A stretch of 64,000 bases of DNA from Cheiracanthium punctorium. Taxonomy: Eukaryota > Arthropoda > Arachnida > Araneae > Cheiracanthiidae. The DNA is taken from NCBI GenBank assembly GCA_038373885.1, contig JAWZYV010016956.1, forward strand, positions 248,001 through 312,000, in the 5' to 3' direction. The position numbers were made by a program, and so were the translations under genes. Within the stretch, counting starts at the first letter, position 1. The number at the start of each line of letters is the position of its first letter. The notes beneath the pieces are model-generated. The model ran no database searches. It was given only the letters and a program-made list of their open reading frames with translations, and was not told where the DNA came from. This document shows positions 22,869 to 55,596 of this stretch, piece after piece.

Positions 22869-24599
22869 CTTATATAAAACACTAGGTTGCTAACTTTGAC
22901 ACATTATTCCCTCATTTATGTAGGAATTTGTACAAAACGTTACCACCCAATATAGTATTTTTATAATAATTTTATGAGTGAAAATGTCACCAATTACATC
23001 TTTTCATACATCTTGCAATTTTAGTACTTGGCTGTGCCCCCATGGCCACCATCAGTTTTTATCATGACACCCAAAATTTGTAGGAACCCTAACCAAAATT
23101 AATTTAATAACGAACACTGTTAAAAGAAAGAAACGGGATTTTCGTTGAAATGCGTCCGATAATTTGGTCAACACTGCACTGACGAGTATATAGAACAGTA
23201 AGGTGTGGGGCTGCGAAGCTGGCCGCCTTGACGGCTAGTATTTATTTAATCAATGTACGTTCACGGACATTGTTCCAAAATTCTATAAAGCTGCAGCAAT
23301 TAATGTAGGATTTACACATTACGGCCTTTGTTAATGCAATGCAAAAATTTGAAGTAAATCTGAAATTTTTTCATTTAATCTTCAAAAATTTTTAAACCAA
23401 ATTTCTAAATTAATAATAGTAAGTAGCAAGGGTTTGTTTTCCCCCAGCGGAATTAAATATTATTTTAAAGGAAATAAAGTGTAGTTTTTGTGCGAGAACT
23501 ACTTGTAATGAACATTTTGAAAGGGAAGTAGAAATAATTTGACATTTACAGTTTTATTTTTTAACTAATTATTAGCCAAAAACTGTTCAGACACGCTTGG
23601 CTTACAATAGCCGAATTCTGTTTGTGATGTTGAAGGCTATTTTTCAGTCGAATTAGTATGTCTAGTACTTTTTAACTTTTTCAATCATTGGCATAAAGGT
23701 AGGTAGATGCAAGGATGTACAGCGAATGACCGTACAGCAATTGTCTTCATGCCGTTCATTCGTTGGATCTACTACCCTTTTTGAGTTTTCGAGGCTCCAC
23801 TGCTCAGCCATCTCTCCAGGCTCTTTCTGTAATTCCTGTTTGTAGATACCACTGTACGAACGTGTCAACACTGAGACTTGAAATCCCTTTGGGATCCCTG
23901 AAGAAATTGCCAGTCCCTGGGTCATTTTTTCTGGAAACGAGCTGACTTGAGACGGTAGAAGAGATTCGAGTAAAGACACTCGAGCTGTGTTGTTTAGAAG
24001 TGCGTTCCCATTATTGTATGTGCACCTTTAATGATTATTCCATTCGTCTATTGACCACCTTGGGAGATGGGGAGGGGATACTGATCCACCGAAACCTGAA
24101 TTAAAATGTTCTAAAATTGAAAACAGTTTTATTGCCTGTCATGGGCTTTCGAGGAGCAGTAGTAGGGGGACGCTACACTTTAACGATTATACAATAGGTT
24201 CAATTGACAGGATTGTAATCTCGATCCCGTGGTACGCAGAGATTAGAAGAACATAGAATTTTTCTACGATTTTTTTACTTTGGCTCCAGTGTGTGTGTGT
24301 GTGTGTGTTGCTGCCATTAATGCCAATGATAAAGTGACCTTAAAGGCTCTTTAAGATTTTTTACGGTCTTATAAAGGGGACTTAGATTTTTTTGGCTGGG
24401 CCATTAATGTGTCTTATTTTAGTAACGCTTAAAAATATCTTAAATAACTTTACACCTGTTTTATAATAAGATGTGGGGGTGTCTTAATCAGTTTGTAAAG
24501 CGATAACTTCAAATGTTCAGCAATTTTTTCGTTTAAAGTTTTTGTAGCTGATTGCCCATTAGTCTCCCCCTGCCCATTCCCTAAAATAATCGAAACTGG
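22869..24599. other. Non-coding stretch with one unexplained frame
   Basis: A minus-strand frame at 23662-23979 (105 codons) lies in more balanced composition but shows no recognised domain. A (TG)n run lies at 24292-24308. Confidence 0.3.
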
Positions 24600-25300
24600 T
24601 CGTTAACTGGGGGGTTCTCTTCAGTACTTTTATCGCGGCACAAAAAGGGCCTGTCTGTAACTAACTGTATTTCTTTTTCGTGTTTACACATCGACTGGGC
24701 GTTCGTAAAACACCCTGTCTTCTTTTCGAACGCCCTCTTAGGGTAAAAGAAGAAGGCGAGGGCAAAAAAAATTCCTGTTTAGCTCCTTATTTGTTGCTGT
24801 TCCCTCGGATTCAGTTATAAAAGTGTATGTATTCGTGCAAGGTCGTCCACTGTAGCTGGCTGGCTGTCTTGAGGCAGTTCCAGTTCTTTTTTGCGTTCCC
24901 ACGCTTTTACGGGGCTAGAGTTCAAGCCTCCTTTAGAGCTCTGCAGAGAGGAGACCCGTTGTTGTAGAGGGGATAAAAAATTAATGCAGTAAAAATAGAT
25001 TATGGGTTTCTATCAAGTTATCTCATGCTAAACGAATCTGTTGTAAATGAATAGGCATACCTTATGGCGCTTGTTTGCGGCGTATGCAGTGCGGCTGCCA
25101 GCAAAAGATGCAGTGCAGGGTGATCAGTCTTTTCTGGTGGCTCTGGAGCGCTTTTACGCTTCACGTAACTTCCTTGAAATGTGTATGTGTACTGACTGAC
25201 TGACTGATGATAGGTTCTTGTAGGAGTGCCCATATGTGTAAGTAACTGGTGTGCGTTTTATACAAGATTCGTGATGCGCACACTGAGAAGCCGGTGCATT
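24600..25300. other. GC-richer unique island
   Basis: Balanced composition with an inverted pair of GGGCGTTCG / CGAACGCCC (24698 and 24726). No coding support. Confidence 0.3.
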
Positions 25301-26124
25301 ATCTGTTGCTTCTCATACACAAAAATGTACGAGCATTACATATAATCAGTTTTCATTTTAAGGAACTGATAACGATTAATATAATAGAGTGTTTAGAATT
25401 TTAAGATTGTTTGGGACTTTCAAAAGATCACTAAACATATCACTCTTTCTGGCGAGAAACAAAAAAAAAAAAAATGTTCTCACTGTTTGTGCCTTATTTA
25501 TCCTCAGGCAGCCGGATAGGATACCGCCCTGACAATAGGTCTTCATACTAAAGTCCGGGCCCGGCCCGAGGACAATTGTCCACCCACTCGGCGGGCCTGG
25601 TTACAGGAGGCCTTGAAGTTTCCGGTCGCTCGAATTGTTCGACGAAGTCACGTGAAACTTAAAGTGTGTAATAAAACGGTCTGTACGGAGAAAAAATAAG
25701 ATTGGGAAATGTTTCAAAATAAATACGTAAATACGTGATAGCATGATACAAATTCTGTGTTTTGATGAATCAGAAATTCGGATTTATCGAACTTAAATTT
25801 ACGCGAAGTAGTAGTCATGCAATATATATATGATATCGCTTTTAGTTATAAGTCTATAAAATATTACTACTTACTTAGTAACCAACCAAAGCGTATTTGG
25901 ATTGATATACTGATTGACATAGCAACCATTCCCCCACCCACTCTCAACACTCATTGAATATCTTCTTTAAATGTTAGACGTGTTAGAAATGTTAGGCCTT
26001 CAGTTTACCTCAGACAACTGAAAGCTAGAGGTTAGTGCTATTTCCGTGAGCCTAGAAATGAAGTTCGAACACCTGTCAAAACATGGAGGAGCTCGCATAG
26101 GCGCCGTGTATTCACTCCTGAAGG

Positions 26125-26312
26125 CAGTGGCGGATTAATGCAAGTTTGTCGGGAGGGGGGGGGGTAGTTTGTCGGCGGGGGCGGTTAGTTAGAAGCTTGA
26201 CATATACGTCCATTTTATGGAAGTAAATTAGGATCTTTTACATTAATTTATTGTCTCGGGTCTATTTATTCTCTCGGTTGTCTCGGGGGGACCCCTCTTT
26301 AATCCGCCCTTG
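26125..26312. mobile_element. hAT-type MITE, 188 bp
   Basis: The flanks CCTGAAGG (26117-26124) and CCTAAAGG (26313-26320) match at 7 of 8 positions. Ends CAGTGGCGGATTAA and the inverse of CAAGGGCGGATTAA. Confidence 0.7.
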
Positions 26313-27370
26313 CCTAAAGGTTTACTTTATTCCATTCTGTTTATAGCATGGCATTGAAACTATATCAAAATGTTTCATTGAAATATCATTCTTGATGAAA
26401 ATAAAATAGTTTATAACTCTTCTGTTTTAAATTGTTAAAGTTGTTTATTAAGGTGTAATTGCTTTTCAAATGAAATAAATGTATTGCATTTTTATTATTT
26501 ACATGTTAAATTTTTGATAATTAAAATTTAGCACAAATATTTACCTGAAATAGGCTTGTGCATTGTTTGGAGAGATAAATTAAACTTTCAATGTTTCAAG
26601 CCAAAAGTAATATTGGGGGTATATTTCTCGTTCTCCCACCGTGACTCTTCTTTATCTGAAAAGTATTCCAACTAAAGGACAATGTCAATAACAAGAAAAA
26701 AGAACTTGATCCTCTCAAAAGTGGCCCAAAAGCTGGAGACAGTTTTATTGCTTGCTGATGATGAGCTAGCATGGGCTTTGAAGAAAGTGCTACAATGAAG
26801 ACACCACTTTTCTTTTTCTTTTTTAACAATCATATGTATTAGATTCATTTGAGGTTGAAGATCTTGATCCCAACAACTAAGGGACACTACTATAGAATAG
26901 GAATGTTCTGTATTTTTATTATTTAGGATCAGCTATATGATTGGCTGTAGTGCACATTCTCAGCCCAGAAAAAGCTTCTTGTCCAGTCAGCTTTTTTCTA
27001 TAGAAAGGGTTAGGGCAAACTAACTGAGCAAACCTCTGCAAGAGTTCAGTTATTTCTTTTATTAGTGGTAAAATCTCAGTAATGAGTAAAAGTAAGTAAT
27101 GAGGTAACCATTGTCGCATGCAATACTGCAGGCGTTAAAGGTTCTAGTAGATAGGGTTGCTGAGTGTGTTTTCTTTCTTTCTCTCACCCTTTGTTAGAAA
27201 TTTTGGTAACACAGGTTTAAATTTTAAATTTATTAAGCAGTGGTTTTACTACATATTAATATAATTTGGTTCTGTTCTTGGTTGATCGGCTGATTTTATT
27301 ATCAGTGGTTGGTAACTGTATTTTCAAGCTCCTGATATATGTATATGACTAGGCTTAAAAGATTTCTGAA
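26313..27370. other. Non-coding stretch, possible degraded retrosequence
   Basis: 26680-27130 has more balanced composition and broken short frames on both strands, without identifiable protein. Confidence 0.3.
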
Positions 27371-27424
27371 ATGTTCAACCGGGACACCGGAATGCCCTCA
27401 GCGTCACGGGTACTCGAGGGTACA

Positions 27425-27640
27425 TTTTCCCGAACAGTGACTGAATGCTTTTGTGCGAGGAAGGTGCCTGGTTCAAAACCGGGTCGCGTCCGCCGACCTA
27501 ACCATTCGGAGTTTTACGTGGTTTTCTCCGAAAATTCGCGTAAATACGATTAGGATCCCTTAGAAAGTCCCCCATGTAGACCAATCCCCCCTCGGACTAG
27601 ATCCCTGTAACAGATAACTAGCCATAACACCACATTTACA
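27425..27640 (+). mobile_element. tRNA-derived SINE
   Basis: B box-like GGTTCAAAACCGG (27472) and the body CGCGTCCGCCGACCTAA, then TTAGAAAGTCCCCC, colinear with the copy at 3595. Confidence 0.6.
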
Positions 27641-27762
27641 CCCCCCCCCCCAATCATAAGGGTACACTACACACCCTTGACGGGTTTTTGGAGTGTTTTA
27701 GAGGGTAGTTTATTCTCAATGCTATGAATAAATGGTTACTGATTCGGAACATAAACCTGGCG

Positions 27763-27913
27763 CATGGGCGCCGGCAGCATAGGGGGGCAATGCCCCCCGG
27801 TTTTCTCTTGCTTTTTTGCTCTTTCCAACATGGTAACCATACGTTGAGTCTTTGCCCCCTCTTGAGTATTCCTCTGCCCCCCCCCTCTGGGAAATATTCT
27901 GCTGGCACCCATG
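27763..27913. mobile_element. hAT-type MITE, 151 bp (CATGGGCGCC family)
   Basis: Ends CATGGGCGCCGG and the inverse of CATGGGTGCC. The interior is nearly the same as 10819-10962. The flanks ACCTGGCG and ACCAGGGG match at 6 of 8. Confidence 0.7.
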
Positions 27914-28456
27914 ACCAGGGGTATTAATAAATGACACAAGCATATAAATTTAAACATTTTATTTCTTATATGTTAATATTCATAAGTTAATTAAGTAAGA
28001 AAATTCACATTGAATGAGGAATAAAAATTTGAACAATAATTCTTAGCTGACCACTCTTCTATAGTTTTTACTTTTTATACAGTGCAGTGAAATAAATGAC
28101 AAAGTACTAATTATCCTAAATAATCCTTCACAGTTAATTATTTTTAGTCATCTATTAACAAATTTAATTTTTACCGGGACGTGAAGTAAACCGGCCGGGA
28201 CACTGGGATTTTGTCTGCAAACTGGGACGTCTGGCAAGCGTATATATGACTAGCTTTAATAGCTTTTTGTGTAATAACTGTGTAGCAAATGCTTATACAA
28301 GGATGGTATAAATTATACTAAGTATCTGGTCTGGAACATTCATTGGAAAAGTAGGCCCTCTTAAAATTTCTTTGCATAGAGCCCCAGTTGCATAGATTGA
28401 TTCCTGGTGCCTTAAAATACTAATTAATAATGCTGTTGGTGATATATATTATTATT

Positions 28457-28480
28457 TGTGTGTGTGTGTATGTGTGTATT
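28457..28480. repeat. (TG)n microsatellite
   Basis: An imperfect TG run about 60 bp upstream of the first visible ZSWIM exon. Confidence 0.7.
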
Positions 28481-28539
28481 TCCCTCTGTCTGTACTTCAT
28501 AAAGTCATTGAATTTACGTAAATTTTTTGTCAATTTCAG

Positions 28540-48956
<20,417 letters not shown>

Positions 48957-49256
48957 CTAAATACATATATATATATATATATATACATATAAGTTCAGCA
49001 GCCTTGTGTTTTTGTACATCGGGTGGAAAATGTTGCCCGTAAAGCTGTGATTTGCTGTTTCAGTGGACAGAATTGGGCCTGGTCCCATCATGTATTGCTA
49101 CAGGTGAGCAATAGGAAAATCGCCTTTTGTGAGTTACTATAATGACAGGATGTATGTCAGTCAGGAGTAAAATAGATCCAAAGCATTTTCAGGAATATAA
49201 GTATTTTTTAGTCACTTTAAGATTTATTATTTGAAATATGTGGCCAGCACAAAGGC

Positions 49257-49262
49257 AATAAA
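49257..49262 (+). terminator. Candidate proximal poly(A) signal
   Basis: AATAAA lies 300 bases after the ZSWIM stop codon. It would give a short 3' UTR isoform. The hexamer is common in AT-rich DNA, so this is only a candidate. Confidence 0.35.
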
Positions 49263-49846
49263 TACTGAAAACTTGTGATAAACAAGATATCAGCGTAGCA
49301 ATATGGTATTTAAAAACGTGCACCTTCTTTGTTAGTATGATTCATTTTTGGGGCTTTCATTATTTTTTTTTTTACAGAAGAAATTAGTTATGATATACCC
49401 TTTTTAATATTAAATGGCAGTAAATAACTTATTTTTGTTTTATATGATTTTTATTAAATTATTTTTAATGCCCTTTTCATTGTTTTAACTGATTTTTTGA
49501 TAAATCAAAGGAAGTACATAGTAAAAAATTAAAAGAATGACATTGCTTTTAAATAAATTTTAACATTTGTTATTGTTAGTTTTATAATTCGTATCAATTT
49601 TAAATTTATGCTTAACTAAAGGCACTTACTATATAAAATTACCTTTTTTTTTTGTTTTGAAAATGAAATTAATATGAAAGTTATTCAAAGAATCCTTTAT
49701 AAGGTATGCTTCCAGCATAAATTTATATTTCTTGCCCACTCTGTGTCTATCTAAATCATCATAACTGGTTGGCACAAACCATGACAAGCTAAAAGCAGCA
49801 AAATTACTAAAACTTAAGGGGGAAAAAAAAAAAAAAACTTTTGCTA

Positions 49847-50095
49847 CTGCAGAATGTTTGACATTGTAAGGGCTGAAATGAAAACTTTTCCCATTTTTTA
49901 AAAAACTAAAACCTTTTGCTTGGAGGGGGGGGGGGTGATAAAAGGACTTTTTTTAATGAATGACCTGCAGAATGTTTGACATTGTAAGGGCTGAAATGAA
50001 AAACTGTTTTCCCATTTTTTTTTTTAAAACTAAAACCTTTTGCTTGGAGGGGGGGGGGGTTGATAAAAGGACTTTTTTTTTTTTAATGAATGACC
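49847..50095. repeat. 118-131 bp tandem duplication in putative 3' UTR
   Basis: Unit 1 is 49847-49964 and unit 2 is 49965-50095. Both start CTGCAGAATGTTTGACATTG and end AATGAATGACC, nearly identical except for T and G run lengths. Each contains a G-run of about 12. Confidence 0.85.
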
Positions 50096-50097
50096 TA

Positions 50098-50381
50098 GGG
50101 CCTTGGTAGCCCAGTGGTTAAGGCGTTGAACTCGTAACCGGAAGGTTGTGGGTTCGATACCGGCGTACCACTAAAGACCACCGTGTACGTGCACATTAAA
50201 TCCATGGTTCCGAAAGTCCTCTCGGCGGTCGCTAGCAGTTTCCGAGGGGTGCCAATATTCAGAAGTCCCCCCACCTTCTGATGAGGTTCCAAATTGTGGC
50301 GGGAAATTCCGGGAAGGACGTATATGTAGCTCTAAGCGACACATTCAGTGACGCGAGCTGTCCTCTCCTGGCAAATAAATA
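50098..50381 (+). mobile_element. tRNA-derived SINE, intact, 284 bp
   Basis: Flanked by an exact 13-bp duplication AATGAATGACCTA (50085-50097 and 50382-50394). The tRNA-like head has TAGCCCAGTGGTTAAGGC (A box) and GGGTTCGATACC (B box), with loop CTCGTAA. It has a tRNA-unrelated body and an (AAAT)n tail. Full length with a perfect duplication, so relatively recent. Confidence 0.85.
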
Positions 50382-52414
50382 AATGAATGACCTAAATCTG
50401 TGCACTAGTGCAGACAAACAGAGCACATAGAATTTGGAACATTCTTATGATTATACCAATGTGTCACATTTCATGCATGGGTTTTTATTATGCTGCTCAT
50501 TATCTGTATCAACACATTCTCTTTGTCCAAATAAGGTGTTGCCTCATATTCATAAATCTGAAACAGCCCTGAGCATTTGATTAATACATGTGGAACTGTC
50601 CTGGACAAGCAAACGGTTAAGCTAATTCGACAACGTAGGTCTTCTGAATTTGCAGTATGTACAGCAATTTGATTTTTAATTAAATTTATACTTGTAAAAA
50701 GCTACAATTATTCAGACAAAAGAAAATTACTTTAAGTAATACTTTGATTTATTTCAGATTTCTTCCTCGTAATTTAATTTGACAACCTGTAATATTATCA
50801 TTAATAGAGCCACATATTTATATTCCTGGAAATGCTTGGTCTGTATGAACAAAATACTCTTGCTTTATTATAAATAGACAAGTCCTGTGATGTATTGTTT
50901 CACAATAAGCAATGGACAAATAAATACGAGAAGTGGAAGATATAGCCTTGAATTGGTTTTTCAAAAATATTTTTTACCAAGCAATTGGTCTTTTTGAGAA
51001 TGAATTTTTGTTGCATGTAAAATGCTGATTTCTACCTCAATATTTTTCTTTTGTACAAAATGCATTTGAGTTACAATGTGGCCAATTTTCCAGTCAACAT
51101 TGACCCAAGTACACACACACAAAAAAAAAAAAACACTTCTATGCAAACTGTACAAGCACATACCTTTCATGCAAAGCATTGTTTTAATGTGGTAGTCAGT
51201 ATAAGTTAACAAAATGTAGCGTTGTAGTTAGTTTCGTTATAAGTAATAGATGTAAAAATCATTTGACTAATTTCTCAAGTGCACTCACTATTTAATTTTT
51301 TTAAAGCTCTTAAAATGTTTATTATTTTTGATAATTGCCTGTGTGTGAATTTTACTTTTATACTGAGCAATAGAGGAGCCACCTGTTTAAAAGAAGCAAG
51401 TTTATATGGAGGCCTGTTACTAATATATACAGAAAAGCAATAAAGTTACTTGGCATTTTTTAAGCAGTTTGGTTTTTTAACTGTTTTAAAACAATTCAGT
51501 GTAGTTTAAATATAATTTTATCTTAAATTGTCATTAGAATGATACGTATGTAAAGTATTCATTTCATATAGCCTGTTTAATTATGTGAACAACCAGCATC
51601 ATAGCCAGGGTTATGAGTTACCCTGGCAAGATTTTAATTTGACATCCGCAAGACTGACAGTATATGTCAGTACCCCAGCACCTTGCAGGCTGTATGTCTG
51701 CAAAGTGCACCCCTGGCAGCTACTCGTCTAGCCAGCCCCTAGCTACAATATTATCAACAACACATTATAATTAAGATTTCTTTGCACGAAAGGTATGATT
51801 ACTTGCTACTCTCATCAAACCTGAAAGTTTGTAGTTTTATGGTAAAACTATGTTTGTATATTTTTTGTAAATGTTTGTGTATTTGTAAATAGCAGCTTGT
51901 GTATTTGCATTAGGACCAAGCAGAACAATGCAGTTTAGATTTATATTTATACATAATTATTGAATTTTCAAGAACATATTGCAAATTCAACCAATGAAGA
52001 TCCATTTTATTCAATTTTTTTTTCCCTTAAAAAAAAAATTAATGTTCTACATATTTCAACTATAGCATATTTACACTTTTCAAAATAAGCACTAATTAAA
52101 TTTTAACTGTTTGAAATTTGTTTTGCTGTATGAAATGAATTATTCCTTCTGTTGAAATGTCCATAACAATGTTTACTTTTGTTATTGAAAGAAAAGACAC
52201 AACTCATTGGTAGTTAGAATTTGGGAAGGAGACTTAAACCCATAATTCACTTTGATTGCAATTTATATCATTAAATTTCTTTTAAATAATAGTTATTAAA
52301 ATAAATATATATATATTGCCTTAATCTGGCATAATATACCTTCATGTAATCTAAACAATGCTTAAAATTTGTAGTTTTATTTTAGTTAAACTTTAAGTAT
52401 GAGAGAAAGAGGGG

Positions 52415-52673
52415 GGGGGGGTCCCAAAAAGGTAACAGCATACTTTAATTACCTATTGGAGATAAATGGACAATGCAAATTGAAAAAATGTTCAAAATGA
52501 GATAGGAAAAGAAGATTACATTAAAAGGTTCTTGTACCCCACAAAAAGCATTAAGAGTACAAGGTAAAATTTCTTATGTCAATTTCACATATTAAATATC
52601 GTTTTTAATAATAAATGATTCATGAGGTGTCATTTCGAGGGTAAAGGTGTTACCACCTTTTTGGGCCACACTG
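52415..52673. mobile_element. Tc1/mariner-like MITE, about 255 bp
   Basis: Arms GTCCCAAAAAGGTAACA and the inverse of GGCCCAAAAAGGTGGTAACA. The outer end reads CAGTGTGGCCC on the complement. The left edge has degraded to a G-run. Confidence 0.5.
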
Positions 52674-55229
52674 TGTGCATGCATGTATGTATGCGTGTGT
52701 ATAGATATATATTTGAATAACTGAACTCATTTTACAAATATCCAATTGGATACATGAAGTTTATATTGACATATTGTTTATTTAAAACATGTTTATAGTA
52801 TGAAAATATCATCATTATTGTGAATATACTTTTTCTTGCATTCATATTATAAATGCCGAGACTATGTAATTGGTTGACAGTAAAAGAGGATTTCTACACT
52901 CTTGGCGATTTCTTTTTTATATAATATTTATTAAATATAGACAGACACATTGTTTGAAATGAAACATCTGCCACTTTTATCTACACTGCAATAAAAAACT
53001 AAGTTTCCATAATGTATTAAAATGATTCTTTCCCCTTTTTATTTTTCCCTCATAAAATATTATAGTTTTCATATATCAGTGATCTAGCACATACAAATCT
53101 ATGCCCCTTGATGATAAGATTATATATATATATAAAATATATATAGTAAAATTTAAAAAAATATTAGCTTTTCAATAGACTCGTTTCATCAATATCAATA
53201 GACTCGTTTTACTGTGAGGTTTCAGATTTTAAAATCTCGATTACTCATACTAGGTTTTTATAATATATTTTTTCTAAGATGTGGGAATTGCGAGAGTGTC
53301 TTTTCTTTCATATAATATGTGTTATATTTTTAAAGTTTCTAGTATGTACCACAATGAAAGTTTATCTTGTTATGACTGTTTCTTGATTTTGGAGTTTTAA
53401 GAATTCAGTTCAATCTTATGATTACCGGTGATTTCAATGTTATGCATTTATAAAGAGTTCCTTTGTGTTTATGCTGTTCAATTTATGCAAGACAAGAAAT
53501 TTTTCTGTTTTCATATCGAAATTATCCCAAGTAACCCTTTTCTAATGAATTTGAGTGATTTATTTGATGCTATCTTGTCTGCCACGATTATGATGACCAT
53601 TTTCTGTCATTTGTATATGTGTTTGTTCTTGTAATCGACTTGCAGCTTATTATGACATAGTCTGTATCTATGCTATTTAAATGTACTATCTCTTATTTTT
53701 CACAGTAATTTATTGGGTGGTTATTAAAATGCCTTCAAAGCAAGAATTAATCAATGTTATCAGAAAATTAAAAAAACATTTTTATGTGATATTTTTCCAA
53801 AGTACTCTTATTTAATTGATATTTAAAAAATTAAATATTCAATAAAAACAAAGTTACATATTTTCCTTATAATTATAGGATTTTATTAACACATTTTCTA
53901 AGTAAGTGTAAGTAGCTCATGCGTATCCAAAGAGATCTTTCATTTTTACTGGCTATGTCTTATAAGTTTGCATATTTCTTTCACAGGTATAATAAGAGCT
54001 ATTTTTTAAACTTCCCAGTACACTGAAAGAAATTGCATTTCTATCTATGCATTATTAAGTGTTGTGGAGTGTTCTTTCTTACATTTAGTATATTTTTTAT
54101 GATTCAGCCTTGTTATTAATATTTATTTATCTTCTTTTTTGGAGAGATTTTCCTTTGTCTTCTTGTTTTTTTAATTTCAGAAATATCTATATACACCAGA
54201 AAATTTTAATTTTCTACACAGATCTTTTATTTTTAAAATGAAAATGTTGCATAATAAATTGAGTTAGCTTAAACTAACACTTGGGTTTTACAAATTTTGT
54301 TTGAATCTGTATATAATTACTGGATACTAATTTAACTATTAATATTAAAGCTGCACAAACTATTTTCTACTGCATCTTCATGCCAAAGACCTCTTAAATT
54401 TCATTTCTAATAATCAAAATTAGTTTTGCCAGTTGTAGAAATATGCAATCCAGAATTAGGATACCCATCACGTAAATAAATGTGAAGCAAACCCCCCCCC
54501 CCCCAAAAAAAAAAAAAAAAAAGAAAAAGAAAAAAACAGTAAAATGTAGAATAGTCCTTAAAACAAGCATAAAAATCTATGAACAAAGAAAAGAATTATC
54601 AAATTTTACTTGTGATTCATTGATGCAAATTTCCCTTTTTTTAAACTAGAGAACTTGTTTTTTAACCTTTTTTCCCACTTTCCTTTGATATTAGAGATTG
54701 TAAAGAAAATTTCTGAAGTTGCAGTTTGATTTTACATCTGTAAAATAATTTCAGCTGTAATAATAAGCATATTTAACTCTTACCCCAACTTAGATTGGTT
54801 TTTTGTTTTTTTTTTTCCATGTGGGGAGTGGAGGGGGGTGGGACTTTTTTTTATAACATTAAAAGATACCTCACAAATGTATACCAATTATTTAAAAATT
54901 AAGCTAAACTAAATGGTTTTTTGAAAGAACACCTTCTACAATGACTTCCAAAGTAGCAATAACAATCAAATTGACTTTTGCTAGACATGATCTGCAGCTG
55001 TGTACCTTGAAATTTTATGCAATTCTTAGTGAAACCTCATATAAAGCAAATGCTGGCTTCTCTACTCTTAGTACAAAGAACTTTATAGAATTTGAAAATA
55101 TATTAGCATTTTATGAATTCAATAGTCTTATTAAATGTGATGGTAACACAAACCATTTTATATTTTGAAATATTTATATATTCCAGTGTATAGTTTATAT
55201 TCCATAAGCTGTGGATATTATTTATAGTA

Positions 55230-55596
55230 CAGTATTGGACCCTTTATCCGGAATTCCGAAAACCGGAAAGTTCCCAAAACTGGCACTTTCCCCAATTTCA
55301 GTTTTTTTTTTTTTTTTTTTTTTAAGGCTCACTGATCTAGATACCATATTATTTTTTTTCCACTACGTAAAATCTCGACTATTCGGCATTCAAGTAACCG
55401 GAAAATTTCGGCTCCTTACTATTTACATAATTATATGCAGTAATTATCATAAAAGCTACTTGTACTTAAAGACCAGTTCTTTTTTAATTGTACTGTGCAC
55501 AAAGGGTTAATTTTCCGGCAGCGACCCAAAACCGGCAAATTCCATAAACCGGAATGAGATCGGTCCCGAGGTTGCCGGATAAAAGGTCCCATACTG
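55230..55596. mobile_element. pogo/Tigger-type MITE, 367 bp
   Basis: TA on both sides. Ends CAGTATTGGACCCTTTATCC and the inverse of CAGTATGGGACCTTTTATCC. Many CCGGAA/TTCCGG blocks lie inside. No transposase. Confidence 0.8.

Noticed and set aside
26672..27119. Possible transposase or processed pseudogene around these frames
   Set aside because: Short broken frames without any motif I can name; left as unexplained non-coding sequence.
50098..50170. tRNA gene (loop CTCGTAA)
   Set aside because: The head is followed by a non-tRNA body and (AAAT)n tail within a 13-bp target duplication, so it is a SINE.
55211..55510. 99-codon + strand frame
   Set aside because: Lies within a Tigger-type MITE with a poly(T) tract.
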